Source: Mucilaginibacter psychrotolerans
GTDB taxonomy: Bacteria > Bacteroidota > Bacteroidia > Sphingobacteriales > Sphingobacteriaceae
Length of the DNA stretch: 64,000 nucleotides
Direction of reading: 5' to 3'
NCBI RefSeq assembly: GCF_004519315.1
Contig: NZ_SOZE01000002.1
Location: 351,840-415,839, forward strand
The stretch's first letter is position 1. Each line of letters begins with the position of its first letter. The position numbers and the translations under genes were made by a program. Shown here piece by piece: positions 44,912 through 54,213 of the stretch. The notes below the pieces were generated by a model. The model was given only the letters and a program-made list of their open reading frames with translations. It made no database searches and was not told the DNA's origin.

Positions 44912-45474
44912 AAGTTGGGCTTGTGGGCGAAGACCCGAACGATACTTCTTCAATAAAAAACTTATTAGCAAAAAGGTACAATGATAGAATTCATTTTGTT
45001 CCCTTGCTGCAAGGTACAACGGGGACAGGCTTAGATACCTTAAAGTTTAGAAAAGCATTAATTGTAGAGTTCAAGCGCAAACAATGCGCGTTTGCTATTT
45101 GCATAAGGGACCTTGATGCATTGAAATCTCAAACAGATCAACTCAAAAAGAGGGTTCAATGGTTCAACAACCTAAACGAATCTATTAATAACCAAGGCGT
45201 GTTACTACTGAATATTTGGGAGTTAGAAGCATTGGTTTTTGGCGACATAGAAACCTTCAACAAAATCCACAAGATAAATCACAAGTCCAATAAGGACCCA
45301 ATGTTTATTCAAGAGCCCAAAGAAGAACTAAAAAAAATAACACGTAAATCTCAAAACCCATATAAGGAATCTCATTGTCCCGACCTTTTCAAACAATTAA
45401 ATATTGATAAGATTGAAGCTAAATGCAGTTGCTTTAAAGAGTTTATCAAAGAGCTAGAAGGCAGGCTAAATTAG
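44905..45474 (+). CDS. Small TOPRIM-like partner protein
   Basis: 189 residues. It opens with KVGLVGEDPNDTSSIKNLL, a TOPRIM-like beta strand with a conserved Glu/Asp pair; ICIRDLDALK near 68 supplies the DxD motif; and LLNIWELEALVFGDIETFN near 105 is typical of DUF4276/DUF4435-type effectors. Lys-rich helices and a CSCF segment close the protein. TOPRIM proteins next to ABC-like ATPases act as nucleases triggered by phage; AriB of PARIS is about 300 residues, longer than this. A role as an effector is inferred, not shown. The hairpin at 45488 follows. Confidence 0.7.
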   Translation: MVKVGLVGEDPNDTSSIKNLLAKRYNDRIHFVPLLQGTTGTGLDTLKFRKALIVEFKRKQCAFAICIRDLDALKSQTDQLKKRVQWFNNLNESINNQGVLLLNIWELEALVFGDIETFNKIHKINHKSNKDPMFIQEPKEELKKITRKSQNPYKESHCPDLFKQLNIDKIEAKCSCFKEFIKELEGRLN

Positions 45475-45487
45475 CAACTAAAAGAGA

Positions 45488-45515
45488 AAGCCAATAACAT
45501 TGCTGTTATTGGCTT
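45488..45515. terminator. Bidirectional hairpin between the cassette and pgl
   Basis: Perfect 12-bp stem AAGCCAATAACA / TGTTATTGGCTT with loop TTGC. The minus strand continues TCTCTTTTAG. It separates convergent genes. Confidence 0.7.
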
Positions 45516-45537
45516 CGTATGCGTTCTAAACGTAAAC

Positions 45538-46266
45538 TTATTTCTTCTCCAGTTTCCCTGCTGCCCCCTCATCCATAAACCATTGCAAATCGCCATCGCT
45601 GGTTTCTACAATCAGTTGGGCGGGGTATAGTTCAATATCCTTATCGTCTTCCAAAATATGTTTCACCGCTTCTGCCTTGCCTTCGCCGTACACCAGGAAT
45701 GCGATATGCTGCGCATTGTTGATGAGCGGAGCAGTAAAGGTGATACGGTTCATTTTTACCTCATCGATGTAGAGCGCCTGTACTGAGGCGCTCTCGTCGT
45801 GCAATACCGAAGTATGCGGGAACAGTGATGCCGTATGCGAGTTATCGCCCAGGCCAAGAATAATCAAATCGAAACTGGCGTTTTGCCCGTCGAAGAAATC
45901 GATTAAATTGCTGGTATATTGTTTGGCGGCCTCATCGGCACCCAATTCGGTTTGTACCGGGAACACATGGGCAGGGTTTATCCCCAGCGGATCAAACAGG
46001 GTGTTCTTCGCCATCAGGTAATTGCTCTGCGAATCTGTCAACGGTACATCGCGCTCGTCGCCAAAAAAGAACCAAACCTTTTCCCACTCTATTTTATCGC
46101 GGTAATCGCTTACCAACAATTCATGCAGCTTTTTGGGAGAACTACCGCCACTTAGCGCAACGCTAAAGCGGCCATTTTTTTCTATAGCCGCTGCGGCGGT
46201 GTTGGCAAAGAATTCTGCCAGGCTGGCTAGTACCTGGTCTGCAGTTTTAAATATATTCAGTTTCAT
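45538..46266 (-). CDS. pgl: 6-phosphogluconolactonase
   Basis: 242 residues. RFSVALSGGSSPKKLHELL near 32 is the phosphate-binding signature, FFGDERDVPLTDSQSNY near 75 and ILGLGDNSHTASLFPHT near 135 complete the SOL/DevB-type enzyme. It hydrolyses 6-phosphogluconolactone. It follows zwf by 6 nt in the pentose-phosphate cluster and is the last gene of that run. Confidence 0.96.
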   Translation of the reverse strand: MKLNIFKTADQVLASLAEFFANTAAAAIEKNGRFSVALSGGSSPKKLHELLVSDYRDKIEWEKVWFFFGDERDVPLTDSQSNYLMAKNTLFDPLGINPAHVFPVQTELGADEAAKQYTSNLIDFFDGQNASFDLIILGLGDNSHTASLFPHTSVLHDESASVQALYIDEVKMNRITFTAPLINNAQHIAFLVYGEGKAEAVKHILEDDKDIELYPAQLIVETSDGDLQWFMDEGAAGKLEKK

Positions 46267-46272
46267 AAAACC

Positions 46273-47784
46273 TTATTTTTTGCCGTTCACAGGTATAGTG
46301 AACCAGTTGAAACCATCTCGTGCAATTAATGCCTCAGCGGCTTCCGGCCCCCACGAGTCGGCAGAATAATTAGGGAAATTCAGGCTCTTTTTATTGTGCC
46401 AGGTGTTCAATATCGGCATAACCAGCTCCCATGCGGCCTCTACCTGGTCGCCACGCATAAACAGGGTTTGGTCGCCATGCATGGTATCCAGTATTAATGT
46501 TTCGTACGCTTCAGGTGCCTGGCTGGTATAAGTACCTTTATAATCAAACACCATATCTACTACATTGAGTACCATATCTATGCCCGGGCGTTTAGCCTGT
46601 ACCTGCAAACGGATGCTCATCTCGGGTTGTATGCTGATGATGAGCCTGTTTTGCTGCCAGCTTTCCGCCGCTTCGGTTGGGAATATCAAATGCGGTACAT
46701 CTTTGAATTGTATAGTTATTACCGATGACGATTGGTGCAGCCGTTTGCCGGTACGCACATAAAAAGGCACACCCTGCCAACGCCAGTTGTCTACAAAAAA
46801 CTTAAAGGCGGCAAATGTTTCGGTGTTAGAATTCGGATCAACCTTTGCTTCTTCGCGGTAGCCGGGCACTTCCTTACCTTTCATCCAGCCGCTGCCGTAC
46901 TGGCCACGTACGGCGGAGTTGCGTACATCTTCTGGTGTAAAGCGACGCATGGCTTTCAATACGTCAACCTTACGGTCGCGCACTTCATCCGCAACAAAAC
47001 TAACCGGCGGCTCCATGGCCACGTGGCAAAGCAATTGCAGCAAGTGGTTCTGTATCATATCGCGCATAGCGCCGGAGCCATCGTAGTAATCGCCGCGGTC
47101 TTCTACGCCCAGCTGCTCGGTTACGGATATCTGCACGTGTTCGATATAGTTACGGTTCCATAGTGGCTCCATAATGGAGTTGGCAAAGCGGAACGCCATA
47201 ATGTTCTGTACGGTTTCTTTGCCCAGGTAATGATCTATACGATAAATCTGGCACTCATCAAAAATGCCTTTCAGCAATTCGTTCAATTCCTTGGCGGTCT
47301 CCAAATCGTGGCCGAAAGGTTTCTCGATGATGATACGCACCCTATTCTTATCCTCAGCCAGTTTGGCTTTATGGATATTGGAGGCGATGATCGGGAAGAA
47401 GTTTGGCGCAACGGCGAGGTAAAACAGCACGTTGGCCGTGGTTTTCCATTCTTCGTTATGGGCAGCTATGCGCTTGCCGAACTCCTTGTAAGTTTCGGCA
47501 TCGGTAGCATCAGATACCTGGTAGTAAATGTTGTTTACAAACTCGGCCCATTTCTTGGCATCGGTTTTACCGCTGCGCGAGAATTGGTCTATATCCTTAT
47601 GCAAGTTGTCCCTAAACTGCCCATCCGTAAGCTTGGTACGGCCCGTGCCGATGATGGAGAATTGCTTCGGCATCCAGCCATCTAAAAAAAGATTGTAAAG
47701 AGCAGGGGCAATCTTGCGGGAGTTAAGGTCGCCCGTGCCGCCAAAAATGATAAATATGGTAGGGTCAGACTTTACATTACTCAT
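46273..47784 (-). CDS. zwf: Glucose-6-phosphate 1-dehydrogenase
   Basis: 503 residues. IIFGGTGDLNSRKIAPAL near 11 is the coenzyme-binding fingerprint, RIDHYLGKETVQN near 180 is the active site with the catalytic His and Lys, and the C-terminal beta-plus-alpha domain carries RTGKRLHQSSSVI near 350. It makes NADPH and 6-phosphogluconolactone from glucose-6-phosphate. The next gene, pgl, takes the product; gnd lies upstream. Confidence 0.97.
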   Translation of the reverse strand: MSNVKSDPTIFIIFGGTGDLNSRKIAPALYNLFLDGWMPKQFSIIGTGRTKLTDGQFRDNLHKDIDQFSRSGKTDAKKWAEFVNNIYYQVSDATDAETYKEFGKRIAAHNEEWKTTANVLFYLAVAPNFFPIIASNIHKAKLAEDKNRVRIIIEKPFGHDLETAKELNELLKGIFDECQIYRIDHYLGKETVQNIMAFRFANSIMEPLWNRNYIEHVQISVTEQLGVEDRGDYYDGSGAMRDMIQNHLLQLLCHVAMEPPVSFVADEVRDRKVDVLKAMRRFTPEDVRNSAVRGQYGSGWMKGKEVPGYREEAKVDPNSNTETFAAFKFFVDNWRWQGVPFYVRTGKRLHQSSSVITIQFKDVPHLIFPTEAAESWQQNRLIISIQPEMSIRLQVQAKRPGIDMVLNVVDMVFDYKGTYTSQAPEAYETLILDTMHGDQTLFMRGDQVEAAWELVMPILNTWHNKKSLNFPNYSADSWGPEAAEALIARDGFNWFTIPVNGKK

Positions 47785-47802
47785 TGTCGTAGTGTTTTAG
47801 AA

Positions 47803-47931
47803 GCAAGAATTGAAGAACCAAGAACCAAGAAAAGCCCGATTGGGGGATATGCCTTTTTTGATTGATGCCCTCTCTGTTTCTTGCCTGTTGTATTAAATTC
47901 TTGAATCTTGTTTCTTGATTTCTTACCTCTC
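47803..47931. repeat. AAGAATTG-type inverted repeat between gnd and zwf
   Basis: AAGAATTGAAGAACCAAG on the left is mirrored by CTTGAATCTTGTTTCTTG on the right. A similar design with different wording is at 52107-52180. Confidence 0.65.
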
Positions 47932-49359
47932 TTAGTCTTTAGGTACCCATTGCGTATGGAAGGTACCCTCTTTGCCTATCAGCTCGTAAGTGTGTGCGCC
48001 GAAATAATCGCGCTGCGCCTGGGTTAAGTTAGAAGGCATGCGTTCGCTGCGGAAAGCATCGAAATAACTTAAGGATGCAGCAAAGGCCGGTGCAGCAATA
48101 CCCGCAGCAACTGCCAAGGATACTATTTTGCGTATGCCTGGTAGGGTGCCTTGTACCAAAGCGGCAACATCTGCATCGAGCAGTAGGTGCGCCAGCGATT
48201 GGTCTTTACCGTATGCGCCGTAGATATTCTCGAGGAATTTTGAACGGATGATACAGCCGCCTCGCCAGATTTTAGCAATCTCATCCAGCTTAAGCTCGTA
48301 TTTGTACTCAATAGATGCGTTGGAGAGCATGTGCATGCCCTGCGCGTAGCTGATGATCATGGTAAAGTAGAAAGCCTGCTCCAGCGCGGCAACCAGTTCT
48401 TCGGTATTACCCTCAATAGCCTGGTGATCTTCGGTACTGTAGATGCCGGCTGCTTCGGTACGCAAGGCTTTGTATTTAGACATATCGCGCATTGATACTG
48501 CGGTATCTACCGTTGGGATAGGTGCCTGTAGATCCATTGCGCTTTGTGATGTCCATTTACCTGTGCCCTTGGCGCGGGCCTCGTCCTTAATATCATCCAA
48601 CAACAGGTGGTCGGTACCAGGTGCTTTGTATTTGAAGATGTCTTTAGTGATATCTAACAGGAAGGATTGTAAGCGGCCCTCGTTCCACTCGGCAAAAATC
48701 TTACCAATGGCTTCGTTATCGAGCTTCAATCCTTTTTTCATGATCTCGTAAGTCTCGGCAAGCAATTGCATAATACCATACTCGATACCGTTGTGCACCA
48801 TCTTCACAAAGTGACCCGATGCACCCGGACCGATATAGGTTACGCACGGCACGCCATCAACCTTAGCCGCAATGGCTTCGAATATCGGCTTCATTACGTT
48901 ATAGGCTTGCTTATCGCCGCCCGGCATCATGCTCGGGCCTTTGCGCGCGCCTTCTTCGCCACCGGAAACACCCATGCCAAAGAAGTGCAGGCCAATGGCT
49001 TCCAGTTCTTCCACACGGCGGTTGGTATCGGTAAAGTGGGAGTTACCGCCATCTATCAAAATATCGCCTTTTTCCAACAAGGGAACAAGCTCCTCAATTA
49101 CAGCATCTACAATTTTACCGGCGGGTACCAGCATCATAATAGCACGCGGGGTGGTTAGGCTTGCGATAAATTCTTTTACATCGCCAAAGCCTTTTGCCTT
49201 GCGGTCGCCCGCTTCTTCGTTTAAGGAAGATATTTTACCGGCATCTTTATCGTGCCCGGCTACTGCGAAGCCATGGTCGGCCATATTGAGCAGTAAGCTG
49301 CGGCCCATAACACCCAGGCCTATCATGCCAAAGGCATATTTATCTGTTGTTGCGCTCAT
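47932..49359 (-). CDS. gnd: 6-phosphogluconate dehydrogenase, decarboxylating
   Basis: 475 residues. GMIGLGVMGRSLLLNMADHG at the N-terminus is the NADP-binding region, GDILIDGGNSHFTDTNRR near 95 and FFGMGVSGGEEGARKGPSMMPGG near 125 carry the substrate site, and KMVHNGIEYGIMQ near 185 the catalytic Lys. It converts 6-phosphogluconate to ribulose-5-phosphate with NADPH. The HAD phosphatase stop at 49361 is one base before its start, so the two are co-translated. Confidence 0.97.
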   Translation of the reverse strand: MSATTDKYAFGMIGLGVMGRSLLLNMADHGFAVAGHDKDAGKISSLNEEAGDRKAKGFGDVKEFIASLTTPRAIMMLVPAGKIVDAVIEELVPLLEKGDILIDGGNSHFTDTNRRVEELEAIGLHFFGMGVSGGEEGARKGPSMMPGGDKQAYNVMKPIFEAIAAKVDGVPCVTYIGPGASGHFVKMVHNGIEYGIMQLLAETYEIMKKGLKLDNEAIGKIFAEWNEGRLQSFLLDITKDIFKYKAPGTDHLLLDDIKDEARAKGTGKWTSQSAMDLQAPIPTVDTAVSMRDMSKYKALRTEAAGIYSTEDHQAIEGNTEELVAALEQAFYFTMIISYAQGMHMLSNASIEYKYELKLDEIAKIWRGGCIIRSKFLENIYGAYGKDQSLAHLLLDADVAALVQGTLPGIRKIVSLAVAAGIAAPAFAASLSYFDAFRSERMPSNLTQAQRDYFGAHTYELIGKEGTFHTQWVPKD

Positions 49360-49360
49360 G

Positions 49361-49984
49361 TTATTTGAGGTTTTCGTCTTTAAGGTCGTTTAATATTTTT
49401 TTAGTTGTCTCGAAGTCGGTATGCTGAAAGGCACGGATGCCTAGTTTTTCGGCTGTTTTTACGAACATGATACGGTCGTCGAAGTACACGCACTGCTCGG
49501 GCGGGGCCTGCGCAATACCCATGGCCAGCTGCCATATACCCGGGTCGGGTTTACGCATTTTTACCTCGCAGGAGGAAATAAATGCGTCGAATGCCTCGTG
49601 CAGCTTGAATTTCTTTACCCGGTAATCGTTCAGTTCCTTGCCCTCGTTGTTGATGGATATTACCCGGAAACCGCAGTTCTTCTTCCACTCTTTCAGGTAA
49701 GCCAGCATATCGGGCAGTTCTTTCGACTGGGCATACATAAACTCTTTAAAATCTTCGCGCACGAATTCGCGCGGATGATTAAAGATTACGGTATCGAGGT
49801 ACTGATCAAGCGTGATGCTGCCAATTTCGTACACGTTGAAGATGAAGTTATGCAGGGCGTTTACTTCTTCGTAATCGAGCCCGAACTTCTTCGCAGCTTC
49901 CTTACGCGATTCGTGTCCCCAGCCGTTAGTCAGCAAAATGCCGCCTACGTCGAAAAAAAGGATCTTGAGGTCTTTGTATTTCAT
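49361..49984 (-). CDS. HAD family hydrolase
   Basis: 207 residues, HAD superfamily. Motif I is modified: FFDVGGILLTNGW near 10, where the usual DxD has become DVG, so the second aspartate is replaced by Gly. Motif II lies in VISINNEGKELN near 113, the motif III Lys in VKMRKPDPGIW near 140, and motif IV in VYFDDRIMF near 163. Loss of the DxD general acid suggests a non-phosphatase hydrolase or reduced activity. It sits between transaldolase and gnd within the pentose-phosphate run. Confidence 0.85.
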   Translation of the reverse strand: MKYKDLKILFFDVGGILLTNGWGHESRKEAAKKFGLDYEEVNALHNFIFNVYEIGSITLDQYLDTVIFNHPREFVREDFKEFMYAQSKELPDMLAYLKEWKKNCGFRVISINNEGKELNDYRVKKFKLHEAFDAFISSCEVKMRKPDPGIWQLAMGIAQAPPEQCVYFDDRIMFVKTAEKLGIRAFQHTDFETTKKILNDLKDENLK

Positions 49985-50003
49985 TGGGCAGATATTCTAT
50001 TGC

Positions 50004-50099
50004 TCCCCTCTTGAGAGGGGGTGTGTTGGACTGAGCGCAATGGCAGGGGTGTGTTTGCCACGCTGGTCAACACACCCCTCCACCCCTCTCAAGAGGGGA
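50004..50099. repeat. Inverted repeat between tal and the HAD gene
   Basis: CCCCTCTTGAGAGGGG (50005-50020) is itself a palindrome and recurs, reversed, as CCCCTCTCAAGAGGGG (50083-50098). GTGTGTTG and CAACACAC pair between them. Possible processing or termination structure. Confidence 0.7.
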
Positions 50100-50175
50100 A
50101 TCACGCAAGGCCCTCGTTTTTTAGCTGTTCAAGACGCTGTTTTTTACCAGCCCTTCGCTTTTAGCTTCGGCTTAT

Positions 50176-51270
50176 TTAAACTTTTGCTTTTTGCTCTTCT
50201 ATAGCTTTCAGCAGTTTCTCGAAAGGCTTGTTGAATTTCTCGATGCCTTCGTCTTCCAATTGCTGGGTAATAGCGTCCAGGTCAATACCTAATTCTGGTA
50301 ATTTGGCTAAAGTTGCAGTTGCTTCGTCTAAACCTAATTCCAGTGTATTGGCAGCAATACCATGATCGCGGAATGCATCAACAGTTTCCAATGGAACGGT
50401 ATCAACAGTATCCGGGCCTATAAGCGCCTCTACATATTTAGTATCTTTAAATGCAGGGTTTTTGCTGCCGGTGCTTGCCCAAAGCAAACGCTGTGGTTTT
50501 GCGCCCTCTGCCGCCAATTTTTCCCAACGTTCGCCACTGAAAACGCGTTTGTATATTTCGTATGCTTTTTTTGCCGATGCGATAGCAACCTCGCCAACCA
50601 ATTCTTTGTGACCAGCAGCTTCCAGTAATGGATCTACAGCTACATCTATACGACTAAGGAAGAAACTGGCAACTGATGATATATGCGCAATTTTATGGCC
50701 TGCGGCTAAATGCTCTTCTAAACCAGCGATGTAGGCATTGGCTACTTCTTCGTAGCGCTCTAAGCCAAAAAGCAAGGTAACGTTGATGTTGATGCCTTTG
50801 GCTATAGACTGTTGTATGGCTACCAGGCCCGGTTTTGTGCCCGGGATTTTTATCATTACGTTTTTGCGGTCAACCTGTTTCCAAAGCAGTTCTGCCTGTG
50901 CAGCGGTGCCTTCGGCATCAAGTGCCAAAAATGGCGATACCTCTAAGCTAACATACCCATCGGCACCAGCCACTTCTTCGTTATAAACACCTTCAAACAA
51001 CGCGCAGGCTGCTTGGATATCTTTTACCGCTAAACCAAAAAACAACTCTTCGGTGGTTTTTGCATCGGCACCAAGTGTTTTGATATCTTCATTATAATCT
51101 GAACTGCCGGTGATGGCTTTCTCGAAAATTGCCGGGTTAGAGGTAACGCCTCTTACGCCATCTTCGTCTATCAGTTTTTGCAGTTTGCCCGAAGCGATAA
51201 TCTCGCGGTCGATAAAATCAAGCCAAATGCTCTGGCCGAAATCATGTATTTGTTTAACGTTGTTTGCCAT
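50176..51270 (-). CDS. tal: Transaldolase
   Basis: 364 residues, long transaldolase class (TalAB-like subfamily of actinobacterial type). RGVTSNPAIFEKAI near 40 is the signature, and VMIKIPGTKPGL near 138 has the Schiff-base Lys. ASTGSKNP near 265 contacts the phosphate. It exchanges dihydroxyacetone units between sugar phosphates in the non-oxidative branch. Upstream rpiA is 133 nt away. Confidence 0.95.
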   Translation of the reverse strand: MANNVKQIHDFGQSIWLDFIDREIIASGKLQKLIDEDGVRGVTSNPAIFEKAITGSSDYNEDIKTLGADAKTTEELFFGLAVKDIQAACALFEGVYNEEVAGADGYVSLEVSPFLALDAEGTAAQAELLWKQVDRKNVMIKIPGTKPGLVAIQQSIAKGININVTLLFGLERYEEVANAYIAGLEEHLAAGHKIAHISSVASFFLSRIDVAVDPLLEAAGHKELVGEVAIASAKKAYEIYKRVFSGERWEKLAAEGAKPQRLLWASTGSKNPAFKDTKYVEALIGPDTVDTVPLETVDAFRDHGIAANTLELGLDEATATLAKLPELGIDLDAITQQLEDEGIEKFNKPFEKLLKAIEEQKAKV

Positions 51271-51403
51271 GTTCAGGAATATTAATGTTAATTAGTCTTA
51301 GTTTTTCGGTGTATTTCTTTAAATTTCTTCAAAATTCTTAATAAATCCGGGCTTTGCTGTTAACCCAATCTCATCGTTTGGTTATCGCAGCGTAAAAACA
51401 ATT

Positions 51404-52099
51404 TTAGCTGTTTGATGCTACCAAAATCTCCAGTTCAAAACCCATAAAAAGTCCGCTCTCTATCACCCCGGTTATCGACTTGATGTCGCGTTCCATCGTA
51501 TCGGGTACGGCATCAAAATAGCAATCGAGTATCAAATTGTTATTCTCAGTAATTACCGGACCATCCTTGCCTTTTGCCGGGCGTAAGACGATGCTGTTTG
51601 CGCCCAGTTTTTTCAGTTCGGCTTCCACATGCAGTAATGCCTGCGGGAACACCTCAATAGGGATAGGGAAATTGGTATTTATCTTATCTACTATCTTGCT
51701 ATCGTCTACAATTATATAGCTGCGCTTGCTGCTGGCTATCAAAAGCTTCTCTTTGAACATGGCCCCGCCGCGGCCTTTTATCAGGCTGTTTTTGGGGTCC
51801 ACCTCATCGGCACCATCAAAAAGCCAATCGGGCGTATGCTCGTACAAAGTCGTCATGGGTATGCCCAACTTGGATAGAAACATCGATATTTCTATGGATG
51901 TAGGTATAGCCAGCACGTTTAGCTTTTCGGCCTTGATGCGTTCGGCAATAGCCAGCAGCGCCATATAAACCGTTGAGCCCGATCCCACGCCCAGTATATC
52001 GCCATCTTTTACCATTGCGGCAATTTGCTGCGCTACCTTTTGTTTACCAACAGGGTTGATAATTTCGGAGGACCATTTAAGTTCGCTTATTAAACTCAT
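51404..52099 (-). CDS. rpiA: Ribose-5-phosphate isomerase A
   Basis: 231 residues. GVGSGSTVYMAL near 38 binds phosphate, WLFDGADEVDP near 90 carries the catalytic acid, and LIKGRGGAMFKEKLL near 105 contains the Lys of the active site. It interconverts ribulose-5-phosphate and ribose-5-phosphate. It lies between tkt and tal in the cluster. Confidence 0.96.
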   Translation of the reverse strand: MSLISELKWSSEIINPVGKQKVAQQIAAMVKDGDILGVGSGSTVYMALLAIAERIKAEKLNVLAIPTSIEISMFLSKLGIPMTTLYEHTPDWLFDGADEVDPKNSLIKGRGGAMFKEKLLIASSKRSYIIVDDSKIVDKINTNFPIPIEVFPQALLHVEAELKKLGANSIVLRPAKGKDGPVITENNNLILDCYFDAVPDTMERDIKSITGVIESGLFMGFELEILVASNS

Positions 52100-52106
52100 A
52101 TTTTTG

Positions 52107-52180
52107 ATAGAAGCAAGAAGTCAAGAGCCAGGAAGCAAGACAGACGTTCCAATCTTGATTCTTGACTCTTGATTTCTTAT
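52107..52180. repeat. AAGCAAGA-type inverted repeat between tkt and rpiA
   Basis: AGAAGCAAGAAGTCAAGAG and its mirror TCTTGACTCTTGATTTCTT form an imperfect arm pair about 20-24 bp long. It is similar in wording to 47803-47931. Confidence 0.7.
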
Positions 52181-52182
52181 AT

Positions 52183-54189
52183 CTATAATAAAGCTTTCGC
52201 TTTGTTAACTACATTATCTACGGTAAAGCCGAAGTGTTTGTACAAGTCTTCTGCCGGGGCCGATTCGCCGAAGGTGGTCATGCACAGCGTGTCGCCTTCG
52301 TCGGTAGTGTATTTATGCCAGCCCATTGGTGAGGCCATTTCTACCGCCAAACGTTTGCGGCTTGCTTTTGGCAATACCGATTCTTTGTAGGCGGCATCCT
52401 GCGCTTCAAATAGCTCCCATGATGGCATGCTCACCACGCGGGTAGAGATGCCTTCTGCTTCCAATTTAGCTTGCGCATCCATCACCAGGGCTACTTCAGA
52501 ACCGGTTGCCAGTAATATCAGATCGATTTCTTTACTGGCTTCTGATACCACATAAGCACCTTTTTCTACGCCGCTTGCTTTGCCGTATTTATCCTGATCG
52601 AGGATTGGTAAGCCCTGGCGGGTGAAGATCAATACCGTCGGGCCGCCTTTTTTCTCTATCGCTACTTTCCAGGCAAATGCGCTTTCGTTGGCATCTGCCG
52701 GGCGGATAACGGTAACATTAGGGATAGCACGTAAGGTGGCTAAATGCTCTATCGGCTGGTGGGTTGTTCCATCCTCTCCTAAACCAATACTATCGTGTGT
52801 ATAAACGAATATCGGGCTGATCTTCATGATGGCTGCCAAACGTATCGGCGGGCGCATATAATCGGCAAATTGCAAAAAGGTTGCGCCAAATGGCAGCAAG
52901 CCTTTTGTTAAAGCCATACCGTTCAATGCAGAGCCCATGGCATGCTCGCGGATACCGAAGTGGAAGTTGCGGCCTGCACGGTTTTCTGAAGTGAACGAAT
53001 CGTATTCTTTTAAGTTAGTCTCGGTAGATGGAGCTAAATCTGCCGCACCGCCAATTAAGTTTGGCAGACCTGCAGCAATGGCGTTTAATACCTTACCTGA
53101 TGCCTGGCGGGTGGCCATCTTCGGATCGGATGCTTTGAAGGTGGGTAGTTTATCGGCCCAACCTGCCGGCAGTTCGCCCGATACTGCGGTTTCGTATTCC
53201 GCAGCCAGTTCAGGGAATTTGGCTTTGTATTTGGCAAACAGTTCGTTCCATTTGGCCTCGGTTTTTTCACCGCGTGCGCCTTTTGCATGGTAGTACTCTA
53301 ATACTTCGGCAGGTACTTCGAACGATTTCTCCGGATCGAAACCGAAGAACTCTTTTACCAATTTGATCTCATCGGCACCCAGCGGCGAACCGTGCGAACC
53401 TGCAGTACCCGATTTGTTCGGGCTGCCGTAAGCAATCAGTGAGCGTACGCGGATCAATGATGGTTTCTGCGTTTCAGATTTTGCGTTGATCAATGCCAGC
53501 TCTAAAGCATGAGTATCGTTTACATCGGCAATTTCCTGTACATGCCAGCCATAAGAACGGAAGCGGGCACTTACGTCTTCGTTAAAGGCGATATCGGTAC
53601 TGCCTTCTATCGAGATGTGGTTATCATCATATAAGTAGATCAGGTTGCCCAGTTGCAGGTGGCCTGCTAAAGAGGCTGCTTCAGAAGTTACGCCTTCCAT
53701 CATATCACCATCGCTTACTATGGCGTAGATGTTATAATTGAAAAGATCGAAACCGGGTTTGTTGTAGCGGGCTGCTAAGTGTTTTTGACCTATTGCAAAA
53801 CCAACGCCGTTTGCGAAACCCTGGCCTAATGGACCGGTAGTCACATCAACACCCGGTGCCAAACCATATTCGGGGTGGCCGGCGGTTTTGCTGTTCATCT
53901 GGCGGAATGCCTTGATATCGTCTAAACTCAGGTCGTAACCTGTTAAGTACAGGAAATTATATTGTAAGATACAAGCATGGCCTGCAGAAAGGATAAACCT
54001 GTCGCGGTTGGCAAAATCGGGGTTTTTGGGGTTGTAGTTTAAAAACTTGGTCCACAATACATGGCCCATTGGTGCCAGCGCCATTGCGGTGCCAGGGTGG
54101 CCAGAGTTTGCTTTTTGTACTGCATCCGCAGAAAGTATCCTTACGGTATCTATCGCTAATGTTTCGAGTGCTTGATTTGGTTTTTCCAT
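52183..54189 (-). CDS. tkt: Transketolase
   Basis: 668 residues, normal length. The TPP-binding motif GDGDMMEG-like DGDMMEGVTSEAA is near 158, TGPLGQGFANGVG near 115 and GIREHAMGSALNG near 415 are family signatures, and the pyrimidine and C-terminal domains follow. It moves two-carbon units in the pentose-phosphate pathway and needs thiamine diphosphate and Mg. It follows the ppgK-like gene by 24 nt. Confidence 0.97.
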   Translation of the reverse strand: MEKPNQALETLAIDTVRILSADAVQKANSGHPGTAMALAPMGHVLWTKFLNYNPKNPDFANRDRFILSAGHACILQYNFLYLTGYDLSLDDIKAFRQMNSKTAGHPEYGLAPGVDVTTGPLGQGFANGVGFAIGQKHLAARYNKPGFDLFNYNIYAIVSDGDMMEGVTSEAASLAGHLQLGNLIYLYDDNHISIEGSTDIAFNEDVSARFRSYGWHVQEIADVNDTHALELALINAKSETQKPSLIRVRSLIAYGSPNKSGTAGSHGSPLGADEIKLVKEFFGFDPEKSFEVPAEVLEYYHAKGARGEKTEAKWNELFAKYKAKFPELAAEYETAVSGELPAGWADKLPTFKASDPKMATRQASGKVLNAIAAGLPNLIGGAADLAPSTETNLKEYDSFTSENRAGRNFHFGIREHAMGSALNGMALTKGLLPFGATFLQFADYMRPPIRLAAIMKISPIFVYTHDSIGLGEDGTTHQPIEHLATLRAIPNVTVIRPADANESAFAWKVAIEKKGGPTVLIFTRQGLPILDQDKYGKASGVEKGAYVVSEASKEIDLILLATGSEVALVMDAQAKLEAEGISTRVVSMPSWELFEAQDAAYKESVLPKASRKRLAVEMASPMGWHKYTTDEGDTLCMTTFGESAPAEDLYKHFGFTVDNVVNKAKALL

Positions 54190-54213
54190 CGTTGTATTAA
54201 AAAGAAAAGGTAA

